This document shows positions 38,756-50,449 of a DNA stretch of 64,000 nt, in pieces. Source of the DNA: Salvator merianae (lineage: Eukaryota; Chordata; Lepidosauria; Squamata; Teiidae); NCBI GenBank assembly GCA_003586115.2, contig QVOM02000112.1, positions 52,760,212-52,824,211 of the forward strand, written 5' to 3'. The notes below the pieces were generated by a model. It made no database searches, was not told the origin of the DNA, and saw only the letters and a program-made list of their open reading frames with translations. Every line of letters begins with the position of its first letter. Within the stretch, counting starts at the first letter, position 1. Both the position numbers and the translations under genes were made by a program.

Positions 38756-41279
38756 ACTCTGAATATTTAACTAACAGGCACCCATTAAGGATCCAAAAAT
38801 AGCACTCACTTTATTTAAGAGGGACAGCTTCATGAAACAAGGCAGTTAACATTCAAAGCCTCTGTTTCAACACTTTTAAATCAGAGTACACTATCATTCT
38901 GTAGGAGTCACTTAACGGATACAAAATATGAGATGTTCACGTAATTGAACCTGGAGCAGAATTCTCTCTTTCTCTCTCCCTCCCAACAAACAGATACACA
39001 GGTAAGAAAATGTAATATTATTTGCAGTGGGATCTAGTTTAAGCCACTTGACGTTCACAAAGGCTTCTGATGAGATATAAACACCATGATTAAGATGCAG
39101 TTTGAAAGTCAGCTCCAGTGCATGTCTCTTGGTGAAGACATAACTCTGAAATATTGATATAGGAAATCAAGGAAAAGAAAAGGGTTGGGACCATTGCAAT
39201 TTCATAGGCTTTAACTGAAGCTGTACATGCTGATAAATCCCTTCATTAACTTTTTAATGTCCAGCCTTGCTGTTTCTTTATGGTAATTGATAAAGTAAAA
39301 CTGTAATTAACGTGAAAATAATGCTACTTAGAGCTGAGTGGTTCCCCTATTAGGCAGAAATGAAAATGCCATTTTTCTTGTTTACAAGGTAAGTATTGGA
39401 AAAAGTATTTGCATGTCTGAGGTCCGTGATATATATCTGAAAATGGAGCGTTTTAAAGTACAATCTTGAATTCTTCTGTTGTAAAAGTCATTACTGAGAT
39501 ATTGTACAATCTTGCACTGCGATGCTTGCACTTGTTTATATGTGGAAACTGGAAGAAGGTAGTGCACTGGTTCTAAGGTGTATCCTCACAAAGACTCATT
39601 CTGGATTCCAGACCTTATACAGTGCTTGGATGGATGTAGCCCACACACTTTAAAGGTCCCCCTCCCACTGGTAGATGCCATGACAGTGCCTTAGAAGCTA
39701 GGAACATGATCGAAGGCCAGTCTAGGATTGGGATTCAGGAGACAGGACATTTCCTTTATTAGCTCAAAATGGCACGTTTTGGGGTATATCTTCTGGGTAT
39801 CAAAAGCAGTAATTATATTATGCATAGCATACCCCCTAATAGCACAGTTATTTTATATACCAAACATACCAATTTAGGAAAAAGTCCAGATATCCCTACT
39901 TTTCTTTAATAATGTCCAAGGTCAAGCTTTAACCAAAAGTAACTTAATTTAATTTTCTAACATTATCGTTGCTGCAATTGAATTGTGTTTAATATCAGAC
40001 TTGCTAAAATAAAATAATGTTGTTTTTTTAAAAACACAAGCATTCAAAACCCTTTTGTGAATGAGTTTTTGCAACCTATATTTCAACCTATACAGAGATA
40101 ATTTCTTCATCGTTTTTAAAAGGCTGTGTACTGAAAACAAGTGGCATGGGACAAGCAGCAACCTATCAATAAAAACTTTTTCCCTCAACTTTTTCCCTTT
40201 GTTTTGCAACAGCTTTTTTGAACTTAAAGCACAATTATATCTGATTACTGAAATCCATAGAGTATGATTATGGATATTGTCCTTGTATGAAACTTAAATT
40301 CCACAGGCTAGAAGGGTAAAGTTCAGATCTTTCTATTCTGGTCTTTTTGGGAAAATCTATTTCAATTTATTATTATTTGTCTTATGTTGAAAATGCCATT
40401 TTGTTCCAAAATAAGATTAGTTTTTGATTCAGTTTAGATAGTCAGTCAGACTTCATCTCCTATTACTGTATAGTAAGGGTTCAGAGATGATGAGTGGAAA
40501 TCAAACATCAAGTTTCTTACTATGATCTAAACCATGTTTTGTCATGAATGGTAATCTATAGCTCTTTGTGTATTCTGAACTAATGCTGTCTTCTGCAGGT
40601 CTTAAATAAGTGGCAGGCATATGCTTTCACAACATGTGGGCCAAACAGTCATGGACATCTGCCATTGGGGAGATGTGGAAATGACAACAAAGTTGCTCCA
40701 TGCAGTGCTTCCTTCCTGTTGTGTTGGTTTGGGCATCTCTGAGATACCCTTTGCTAGCACAGTGATGGAGCAGTTGGCTGTATTTATGACTGTACAGCAT
40801 ACTGTGCAGCCATAAAAGCCATGTGGCATGGCTATAGTGCCATGACAATGATAGGCTAGTGTTACATGACAATCACTTTCAACTCTGACCTGTCTGATCA
40901 GAAACAACTGATGAAAAGGAATGATGGGAGTTTTATTTTAGAAACATCTTGAATGCCATAGTTTTCTCAGCTCTGGTTTAAATAATTGAAAACAAGCTTG
41001 TATGAGCCTTGATCCCAGTTTTTCTCTTCTTCTGTCCCTTCACTTATGGCAGAACATGCCTATTTCAAACCAAACCACAAACAGAGGGAACTGCTGGTTA
41101 TTTGAACAATGAAAATAAACTATGATCAATATAAAAACCTCTGTGTGACTTGGGCTAGTTCCTTGACAGCAACGATACCTTTTTTCATGAAAAGCCTGAA
41201 CCACATACTGAGCAGATCAGGGTTGCTTCTTCACATAACATGGATTCTGAACTGTTAAGCAAGCAACCTTCTTGGCAAG
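38756..41279. other. Intronic sequence, mostly unannotated
   Basis: A GC-richer block 40575-40890 with overlapping frames on both strands looks transposon-derived, but I found no ends. The remainder is AT-rich. Confidence 0.35.
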
Positions 41280-42190
41280 GATCTTGAGGAGACTGTGACA
41301 AACAAGTTGCAGGCGTGGTTGGAAGAGACAGATTATCTTGACCTATTTCTGTCTTGTTTCGGACCTGATTAGTCTTGGTTGCTCTGATTGATGATGTTCA
41401 CTGGGAGAGAGACGGGGGAGTGCTGCATTGTTGGTCCTTGTTGGTCCTCCTGGTATTGTTGGACCATGGTATCTTGTTGGAGTAGTTCAGAAGTTTGGGA
41501 ACTGGGGTGCTGTTTTCCAACTGTTACTTCTGTCTCCAGCCTGATTCAAAAAAGTGGCAATGGGAGAACACATTTTGTCAGCATTTAAACTCACATATAA
41601 GGTTACCACCTTGCTTTTTAATATCTATATGAAACTGCTGGGAGGGATGACATCCAGCTCTGTCTCTCTATTCCTTCTAGCTCAGAAAATGAAGTTCAGG
41701 TGCTTGATCAGTATCTGGATGGGCTGGGTGGAAACCAATAAACTGAAAGTGTACCTAGATATGACAGAGAGGTTCTTTGTATGAAAGAATCTCATGTCCA
41801 GTAGGTGAAAAAAAAAATATCTTGTTCTGGATGGTATGAATAGTCTCTGGAAATGCAGAATTTGGAAGTACTCCAGAATGTGTCCCTGTCATTTGACTCT
41901 CAAGTGGGAGCAGTTGCCTTATCTAAATTTCCGTCTGGCTCACCAGTTTCAGCACTTGGACAGAGACAACTTGACTAGAGCAACCCATGTTCTGGTAACC
42001 TCCAGAATACTGATTGTGTTCTAGGTGGAACTTTCCTAGAAAACATTTTGGAAGCGGGAGCCATTAAAAATGCAAGATCTTGATTGGTTATGGGTGTCTC
42101 TGGTTGGACACATGTCATACCAATCTTAAAATATTTGCACTGGCTCCTTATAAGTTAAGAAGCCCAATTTAAGATATTAATATTGTTATA
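41280..42190 (+). mobile_element. L2-clade LINE reverse-transcriptase remnant
   Basis: Broken frames read, in order, LVALIDDVHWE near 41375, DHGIL near 41464, LFNIYMKLLGG near 41615, GWVETNKLKVYLDMTERFF near 41727, and LHWLL near 42138. These match the ALIDDL, DHxILL, LFNIYMKPLGE, ANKLKLNPDKTE and LHWLPV motifs of L2-type ORF2 in the correct order. Many stops and frameshifts make it inactive. Confidence 0.85.
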
Positions 42191-44131
42191 GAAGGTGAAA
42201 GTAATATAAACAAATGGATTGAAATAAAGGGCATGTACAGTAGAGGTTTCTATTGTAAAAGATTTTACAGTCCCTGTAAGAGTCCTGGCAGGATATGCTT
42301 TAATGCTAGGCAAACCATTTAGTTGAATATTTTAATTTTTCTTGGAGGACTATTGTTTTCTTACCTGCCATTACAAAAATACTTGTCCTCTTTTTGGCAC
42401 TTATAAGAAATTTTTACATTTATAAGTTTCTTCAAGATCTTATTATATACATGTAGGTGTAAAAAACAGTGCTGAGGTGAGAATTTAATGGTTTAATACA
42501 TCTGACATGAACAGTGATGAAGTGTACTGCTGCCACATATAATCGGAATTGAAATTTAATACATTTGTTCTTAATACATTTGTATTGCTTAGTTTCTGTT
42601 TATAACTTGCTAGGTGGCTGTTTTTAGATATTGAAAGAACCCGGAGTTTACTTTATAGAATCACTGACGATGTGGCAATACTAAGAGTAAAGGAGGATGA
42701 TTTAATAGCAGTTGCTTAGAGCTAGTCACATTGTGAGGCAGGATGAAGTGTGGGAATAAGGCTGCCAGGAGAAAATAGTGTTGGACTGGAGTTGTAATGT
42801 GTAGCCGTGTTGTTTTGGATAACTTAATATTGGGTTAAATACTTGATAAAACTGCCTAAAATTGGATAGCTACACTGGATTGTAAAAAAAGTTGTAAGCA
42901 TACTTAAAAGTTCATCCAAAAAAGGTGGTCCTTTCTTTAAGCATATCCAGATTATGCCAGGATTTCAACCTTCTCACAATGGTGGCAGGAAGTTAGAATG
43001 TTAGGGCTATTTCCTCTTTTACTCTAAGGCAAGGACTTTATTTGATTGTGATCAATTATGTTTACAGTGGTCCTTGTTTTCTGGTCCTGTTCACCTTTCT
43101 GGTTTACCTTAGATGGTTGAATGTTTTGTTTTTTTTTTTAATCAAAACTATTGTTTGTAGGAATTAAAAAAAAAAAACACCAAATGAATGCTTAGGATGC
43201 TTTGATTCTTGATCTACTTCCAAATGACATGGATTTAAAATGGCTTCACATAAAGGCATAAATAGAGAAAATTTATAAATCCAATCCTAATATTATAAGG
43301 AGCAGCTCCTTAATCTAAAAAAATGCAAGTATTCATATTTTTCAAGGGATCAAGTAGAAGATATAATAACCAAGTGTAAGTACATGCCTTTTGGGGGGCT
43401 TCCTTATGATAAGATCAAAGTAGTCAAGCACTGAAAGTAATGATACTGTTCAAATTTTCATAAAACATATTTGCAGTAGCACTGCCTCAAGACAATCTGA
43501 AAACTTGCAATCTTGAAAAGAAGCAATTTCCATGAACAGTGACCCTGTCTAGATGTAGGTTTTCATATAGGCACACATGTTTTTAGGATCTGTTGGATAA
43601 CAAATAACTCTGATATTTGATTTAAATTATGGCCACTGACTCAGTATGGTTCCCATGGACTAGAGGGGGATAGCCATTATACTGCTTTCTGGGAGCTGAT
43701 GGACTTCCATTATCCCTGGCCATTGGCTATAATAGCTAAGAGAGTTTAGCGTTTATAATCCAGCAACATCTGGTGCGCACCGTATCTACTACTATTGAAT
43801 TATTTTACTGCTATCCCTGGTTTGTGAGAAGAATAAACGTACAGCAGAGAGATGGGCAAGTAACCATGTGACTGACAGAAAAATGAATTGAACATCATTT
43901 AAAAAGCCTCCAGAGGGACTTTTAAAGCTTTAGAAAAAAAATTCACGTTGGTAACCTTTCTATATTGTCCATTACAACATTTGCAAATGAAGGAAATGCA
44001 TTCTAAGAACCAGGATGGGAGTAACCATTAGCAAAGTTTGCTCGAATACTGCTCAAAAGTTTATAGTAATACTGACAGCATATTTTCTACATCTAGGGTG
44101 ATGAAGGTTGTCCAGGGTCACCATAATTGAC
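42191..44131. other. Intronic sequence, mostly unannotated
   Basis: A T-run and an A-run flank 43130-43178. A dispersed-repeat fragment (AATCCAGCAACATCTGGTGC) lies near 43758-43778. No gene. Confidence 0.4.
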
Positions 44132-44134
44132 TAT

Positions 44135-44506
44135 GGACCCTTTTGCACTTACCTTCAGGAATGTCCCATGCTCTCCGCTGGAATGCCGCATCCACACTTA
44201 GATGTTGTTGCAGCAATCTTAAAGCTTTCTCAACTCTCCCTAGGTTGTTCCTGCTGTGGACAACTTAAAACTTGTTCAAAGGCTAATCTGAAGCATGAGG
44301 AACAGCCTAGGAGTGGCGTCTTTGCACCTCTTCCAGCAAGGGGCATGGACTGCACGGCTGCAGCTGCGCAGACATTTGCAGTTTCCAGATCATCCAGCAA
44401 AGTCTGAATCTTAGGCTCAGACTCTGCACTGGTGATCCATTCTAGCCATTTGCACGCTGCTGGAACAGAATGGGGATGTTCCAGAACATAAAATGTGAAT
44501 GGCCCC
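44135..44506. mobile_element. Non-autonomous DNA transposon of the 3-bp-TSD family, no clear TSD
   Basis: The left end is GGACCCTTTTGCACTTACC and the right end inverted is GGGGCCATTCACATTTTATG. Subterminal words AGGAATGTCCC and GGGATGTTCC are partly mirrored. Flanking triplets (TAT, AAC) do not match. GC-rich body frames 44108-44508 match nothing. Confidence 0.55.
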
Positions 44507-44668
44507 AACCTACTTTGATCTTCACCAGCCTGAAAGTGTTTTTTTTTCTAATATTTGGTCTTGAGGCTCATGTATTTTGTAGTTTTCTCCCCACGGTTGT
44601 TGTAGCCTAAAGGCTCTTGCTTGGCACGGCTGTCCCAAATACCACGACAAGGGAATCAGTCTTCTTTA

Positions 44669-44670
44669 CA

Positions 44671-44734
<64 letters not shown>

Positions 44735-44736
44735 TG
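44669..44736. repeat. Perfect 68-bp palindrome with (TA)n core
   Basis: CAATGCTTTATTAA, about 40 bp of TA dinucleotide, then TTAATAAAGCATTG reads identically on both strands. Outside it are diverged direct repeats, GCACGGCTGTCCCAAAT and GCACGGCTACCCAAAT, at 44623 and 44742. Confidence 0.95.
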
Positions 44737-45992
44737 AGAACAGCACGGCTACCCAAATGCAAACAAGAATGGGAGCCCCGAATACAAATTTTCCATATTT
44801 TTTATAATGTTTGTAACTTAAGCTCTTCTTCTCGTGTACCTTCCCACTTTGTTTGTATATTTCTACTATGATTGGCCTACTTTTCATTAAGCTGAATTTC
44901 CCATTATCTAAGACACTCCAATATCTATTGCTAGTTCCAAGGTATTCACTATAACAAGCTCATAGATAACATATCTATCCTATCTCTTCTATTTGCAGCT
45001 GCATCCTAGCACAAGCCAAGGTTAGAGAAGGCAAAAGAGCACACAAGCTAATTAGCAAAAAGCACTAGGTCACACAGTCTGTTATGATTTCTCTTACTAT
45101 TTCCTTTGTCTATGTAGCCTTATTGCTTTTTAAGATGGCGTCTCTTATGCTAATCTTCTAACTAGGCATCCACATGGTTGATCCCTTAGCAGTGTGTTCA
45201 GCTGACAAATACCTGGGAAAAGAAAAGTTGGTGTCCCCTGTCCAATCTCCTCCTTTTACTGCCTACCCTTGCATCCTGAAATAAATTATTTGCTCCTTAA
45301 TAAATGTGAGAGTAGTTCTGACTGCAAGGAACGTAGGACACCTGGCAAGTCATGTAGCATTAATTTGTTTTTTATGCTTGCCAAATCTCATCAGAAATTT
45401 TTGTTTCGCTTTTTTTGTGTCCCAGTCACATTTTAATGAAATCATTTATTTTAGCCAGACTAAGGCAGTGATTATAAAACCCAAGTGGAACCTGGAGAAC
45501 CACTCTGATTCAATGTCCTTTAGAGAAGGTACCAGCAACAGTTTGTTTTGTGTTTTAAGGGATTTCTAAAGAAAAAAAATATTACATACAGTCAAAAGGA
45601 GAGATGGGAGAAAAGATTGGGCCTAGAAAACAATATGCTAGCATCTGTGAGAGCGGGTTATTTTCATGGAACGTTTCTTGGTCCCAAAGAATTTTAAAGA
45701 ATGTGCAAAGCAAGCATTTTAACTTTTTGATTTTAGAGTAACCTCAAAAGTGTATGCCTACTCTATCCCCATTTCTCCTAGCCTTCTAAAGAGCACTTTA
45801 AGATCCTTATATTTAGACAACCCTACATTTAAATTTCAGTTTTAAGCCTAATGCTTTTCAATATTGGTTTGAATTTTGGGTTTTATTATTAGGGTTCATT
45901 TTCACTAACTATTTGCTTTAATTTCAGTTTTGTTATTTATTTTAAGTCACTATTTTGTGAATTGGCTTGAAATATCTGTGCTCATGGGTATA
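44737..45992. other. Intronic sequence, nothing firm
   Basis: 45175-45305 (GTGTCCCCTGTCCAATCTCC, then ATAAATTATTTGCTCC) resembles an LTR 3' end in composition but lacks defined ends. Confidence 0.35.
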
Positions 45993-46090
45993 TAAGAAGA
46001 AGAAGAAGAAGAACTTGGTTTTTATACCCCGCTTTTCTCGGCCAAAGCTGACTCAAAGCGGCTTACAAGGTTATTTTTCGCCCAAAGGCT
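45993..46090. repeat. (AGA)n and squamate LINE-tail fragment
   Basis: An AGA tract of about 18 bp is followed by ACTTGGTTTTTATACCCCGC, TTTTCTCGGCC and CTCAAAGCGGCTTACAAGG, a tail very common in squamate genomes. Confidence 0.7.
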
Positions 46091-46309
46091 TACATCTATC
46101 TATCTTCCGCATCACACAATGTGATGCTCCCTATTTATCTACTTGCAGTTACTTGCTTTCGAACGTCAAATAAATAAATAATACTTGATAAAACTTCTCT
46201 AGTAAATATTTTGGCCCCCCTTTTCTACATTGGAATGCTGAGAAACTTGCATTAGGCTGCAGGAAGTTTTTATTTCAGTATCTATTTTGAAAGTAGCACA
46301 TCTGTGATT

Positions 46310-46480
46310 TGAAGAATGATTTTACATGATAGAGCCGCCTTCTCTGAAATGGCCCCTGCAGGCAGTGAATGGAATGAACTTCTATTGGAGGTGGCTGTTA
46401 GTGAAAAAACACCTCTTAGGGTTAAAAAGAAGCTTTACTTCTTCCTTCTTCTGCTTGTTGAATTTGCCTTTGATGACATT
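46310..46480 (+). mobile_element. L2-clade LINE fragment
   Basis: GAGCCGCCTTCTCTGAAATG, then CCCTGCAGGCAGTGAATGGA and ATGAACTTCTATTGGAGG, correspond to the C-terminal AFSEMAPAG..WNELLLEV segment of L2-type ORF2. Confidence 0.6.
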
Positions 46481-47410
46481 TTTACTGGCAATTATATCAT
46501 GACTTTAAGGTATTGGTATTACTTGTGCTGTATAATAATCCACATAAGTTGACTGTAGAATGTAAGCTACTAATATAAATAATGGAACAAGTTACTTACC
46601 TATCTTAAATATCCGTAGTGCTTTCTTATTTTGCCAATGGGTCATTTTTCTTAATAATTGTATAAAGCGAGTCCTGTTCAGGTGAGGAAAATGGCTGAAA
46701 TAGAGAAAAGAGTAATGTGCACAAATGAGAAAAGGAAAAGAAAAATGCCACCAAGAAAAATAGGAACTATGGCAAGTCCCTCATAATACTCTAAATAAGT
46801 TGCTTTACCGTAACTGAAAATCAAACGGAATTAATTACAATCACTACATATTCTAGCTAAAAAGAAAACAAATTTATTTTGCATCTGTCCTCCTAGTGTG
46901 AAATATTGGGTAGATATCTAACAATAAGCTAATCATTCTTACAATTGACTTGAGAGAAAATGAGTTATATTTTTTAAAATTATGTTTTAATCTGCTTTGT
47001 TAATTGTCCTGAGTCTGCTGCATAAGGTGATATATAAATTACATAAATTACCTAAATAAATACATAAGTAAAATCGATAGTAAATGTTACCAAAGCCACA
47101 TGGGATTCATCTGAGAATTATCAAAGAACTCCAACATGAAGTTACAAATCTTATAATTTGTTCCTAAATTAAGTTTACTTATTCAAAAAGAGGAATGTGA
47201 TCAGCTTAGCATTTTTTTTAAAAAAAAGTTTCTAGGGGAAACCAAGGAAATCATAAGTTTTTTCACTTATATCTATTTCAAAGGAACTGGTATGAAGCAT
47301 TATTAAAGATAAAATTAGCGAACATATAGAAGAACAGGCATGCTGAAGGACAATCAATGTGGCTCCCTCAGAGATACTTTCTAGGTCTGAGTAAAATATT
47401 GTCTTAAATG
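46481..47410. other. Intronic sequence, mostly unannotated
   Basis: A LINE-tail-like stretch near 46990-47070 (CCTGAGTCTGCTGCATAAGG, then TAAATTACCTAAATAAATAC) is probably an old sense 3' end. Otherwise nothing. Confidence 0.4.
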
Positions 47411-47580
47411 CAAAATCAGCCTTATAAGGAAGGTGGACACCCAGCAAAATCAGCCTTATAAGGAAGGTGGACACCCGGCAAAATCAGCCTTATAAGGAAG
47501 GTGGACACCCAGCAAAATCAGCCTTATAAGCAAGGTGGACATCCAGCAAAATCAGCCTTATAAGCAAGGTGGACGCTCAG
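47411..47580. repeat. 34-bp minisatellite, five copies
   Basis: CAAAATCAGCCTTATAAG starts at 47411, 47445, 47479, 47513 and 47547, exactly 34 bp apart. Copies 1-3 have AAGGAAGG and copies 4-5 AAGCAAGG. Copies 1-3 differ at a single position near the end; copies 4-5 carry further changes there. There are no unique spacers between units, so it is an ordinary tandem array. Confidence 0.97.
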
Positions 47581-47864
47581 CTCATCTTGCTCTTATTCTG
47601 TCCCTCTTGGCCTGATAACAGGTCTGTTGGGGCTTCATACCTCTAGAGGCCTTATCCATCTAGTAATTCTAGATGGTGTCTTGCACTTCCATTGCAATTT
47701 TTATAACTTTCCTTTCAAAATTCTTTTAGAGTATCAGTAAGCAATTAGAGAGGTGTGATTGTTCTGGAGGACTCACAGATAGACACAGCAGTCATGGAAT
47801 TAAAGGAATAAATTGAGATTTATTTATTTTTTTTCAAAATGAAGAGATGCAAAAAGTAAATCTC
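47581..47864. other. Short intronic gap
   Basis: Nothing recognised. Confidence 0.4.
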
Positions 47865-48715
47865 CCAAGGATCTGTACTGAGATTAGTGCTTCTTAACTT
47901 TTTCCTAAAAGCAGTGGGTGTGCAGTGAAATTGCCAAGTTTGTGGATGGCACCAAAAGGCTCAAAGTGGTAAAAACAGAAAGGAATTGTGAAATGAGCAA
48001 GCATGAAAATGAAATTCAGTTTTAGACAGTTTTTCATTTTTGTAGGGACAAATGTGACACCATGGTGGTGGCTGATAAGAAAAATGTTCCTGACTGGGGC
48101 CTTCATGGTTTACTCAATGAAAAAGTTGAGTTCTGGCTTGATGATTATAATAGCCTTATACAAATTTATGTGATCAAACTGAGAATTTGTACAGTTTGGG
48201 GTAACATGCTTCAAGAAGGATATACAAGAAATAGGAGGAGTTCAGAAGCGACAACTCAAATCATCTGTCAACTGGAACTACTCCCTTAGAATGCAAATTT
48301 ACAATATTTGGAGAATTTTAGTTTGACACACTGGCTAGTAAGGGGAGGGTATGTAATATATATGCATCATGTTGAAGAAATAGATAAAATTTTTAATTCT
48401 CTCACAAAATAGTAGAAGTAGAGCTATTGGGGTGCATTGGATGTGATGGTTTTGTACTAGCTTGAATAATGACAGTGGGATGTCTCCAAAGAGTAGATTC
48501 TGAATTGGGGTAGAGAATGCTAATATACAGCACGTATGCCCTGTTTGCACACACATATCCATGTTTTTTTCTGAAATATCTAAATATAGAGGAATAAGTA
48601 AGCATCATCAGGGTGCAGTCTTGGTGGCTGCCTGCTGTAGAAACAGGCTGTTAGACTCAATAGACCACTAGGCAAATCCTGCAGAACAGCTTTTATATCC
48701 TTATGGTTACGATTG
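47865..48715 (+). mobile_element. CR1 LINE, 3' part of ORF2 through 3' end
   Basis: Readable CR1 landmarks in order: GGATCTGTACTGAGATTAGT near 47869, a frame with AKFVDGTK near 47930, CCTTATACAAATTTATGTG near 48153, GGAACTACTCCCTTAGAATG near 48272, and the 3' end GACTCAATAGACCACTAGGC to CTTTTATATCCTTATG near 48710. It is colinear with CR1 but full of stops. The frame 48062-48289 is a piece of it. Confidence 0.85.
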
Positions 48716-49386
48716 GATTGAAAGTGTAGCTGGTGAGGACGGAGACTGCAGGTTTGGGATCAGGCAAATTGTTTGCTGCACAATATATTGCAATCGTTGC
48801 CGAGTGCTTCAGTTCTTCTGTCCTGCTTGTAGACTTTCCCTTGGTATCTGGATGACCACTGTAGAATTGAATGATGGTCTAGTGAGGGCTTTGAACTGAT
48901 CCAACAACTTCTTCTTACATGTTTATGTACTTCTTTTCTGACTTATATAATTCAGATAAAATAACTCTTGAACCAAAGCAAAGCATATTATTTTGCCTTT
49001 TGTCAGTGTGCTGGTTTCTCCCCAGCCACCTTTGCATATTCACAACCCCCAACCTTGCCTGCTTGCCATCCTCACTGACTCAACCTTTCCCCTGGTTGCT
49101 GGTTAGCCGGCACGCTGGGCACCTGGGAGCATGTGTTGTTTAGTCTATGACAGATAAGTTGGACAGTTATATCCTACTGCTCTCTGCTACACTTTGTTTT
49201 CCATTATCTACAAATAAAGGAACCTCTCACAGCTGAGCCTGTGTTTCTGCTTTAATGGAAGAAGGGGCAAATAGAAATTCTGACACCTTTATCCACGCTT
49301 TCTTCCCCACTTTTGAAGAGCAAGATGTCTGGACTGCTGAGTTGGGACAGTTATTAGAGTGGAAAAGGCAAAGGAGTATAGGATAT
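48716..49386. other. Intronic sequence, possible LTR-like stretch
   Basis: 49005-49255 has a C-rich body, an ACAAATAAAGGAACC poly(A)-signal-like site at 49210 and a GTGTTTCTGCTTT end, like an LTR, but no TG...CA ends with a duplication could be set. Confidence 0.3.
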
Positions 49387-49389
49387 TTG

Positions 49390-49849
49390 AGCCCTTGCTA
49401 CACTTACCTGCAATCCAGAATTGGCTTCTGGGCCCCATTGGTCCACAAGTTAGTGAAGACCTTGGAGCCTCTACCCACCGCTGGTACGCTTTGTCCATAC
49501 TGGACAGAGTGTAATCCAGATCAGGGAGACCCTGGTTGAGATTACTGGAAGACTTCATCATCAACAGACCATGTGGTCCATTCTGAAACATGGAGACATA
49601 CAGAAGGTGTGTCTTTGTCTTCTGGACTACTGGGGGTCCTATTCTGGTAGTGCACTAAGGCTTGTCATTGAAATGGGTTCCTAAATGGCTCCTAGGCTAG
49701 AATTTTAGTTCCTAGCCTTTTGGAGCATTTGGTATCTGTCCCGAAGCTCATGCTGGTACCAGACCACACCTTTTCGCGTTCCAGAGCAGTGGTCCTCACT
49801 AGTCCAGACCACTGCTTTGGACCACAGAGAGGTGAGTGCAGAAAGGTCC
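49390..49849. mobile_element. Non-autonomous DNA transposon, 3-bp TSD (TTG)
   Basis: The left end is AGCCCTTGCTACACTTACC and the right end inverted is GGACCTTTCTGCACTCACC. TTG occurs at 49387-49389 and 49850-49852. Right subterminal hairpin: AGCAGTGGTC / GACCACTGCT near 49784-49815. No coding capacity. Confidence 0.8.
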
Positions 49850-49852
49850 TTG

Positions 49853-50441
49853 CTTTGGAACTCATAACACTGAGAGATTATAATGCTATATAACAGGAAC
49901 ACTTCATACAATGTAATTCTTAGCTTCAGGTGACACCTTTATGGAACCTCCTAAAGCTGAAGGATGAAAAGAGTGCTGTACTGGGATAAAACATAGGTCT
50001 TTGTTACTTCAAAAGTGCATACAATCCTACAGCAAGAGAGTGAAACATCTTCTGCCCTTTTTCTGTCAATTAAAAAGAAAATTGCTTTTGAGAAGTGTTG
50101 ATAGGGAGAAAAATGGAACTGAGATTCTCATGGATGGGGTACAATTTTTTTCTTTCGATATCTTACTTCTTCTACATTGGCAAGAGGAATTTATGAGTGT
50201 TTTCTAGTTTATTCTGTAAATGTTCTCTCTGCTGATCTGTGGGCTGTTAGCTTTCTGCATGCTTGCATTTCTTGAAAATAGTAGAACTTCAGCTCAGCTT
50301 TTCTTGTATGCACAGGAACACAGGAAAATTTCCTACAAAACTATTGACAGTTGTTTGTTACTGTTATTATTTAATAAACATTTTTAGTTTTAAACAAATC
50401 CACATGGAAAGATTGATTTTAAAAAGGTAAAAAGCAAGGAC
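49853..50441. other. Intronic sequence, nothing recognised
   Basis: AT-rich; the frame 50001-50207 matches no family. Confidence 0.4.
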
Positions 50442-50449
50442 GTAGAGAA

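Noticed and set aside
47411..47580. Regular 34-bp direct repeats, superficially CRISPR-like
   Set aside because: Units are head to tail without spacers, there are no cas genes, and the DNA is a vertebrate intron.
49005..49255. Solo LTR of an endogenous retrovirus
   Set aside because: There is LTR-like composition and an AATAAA site, but no TG...CA ends with matching target duplications could be found.
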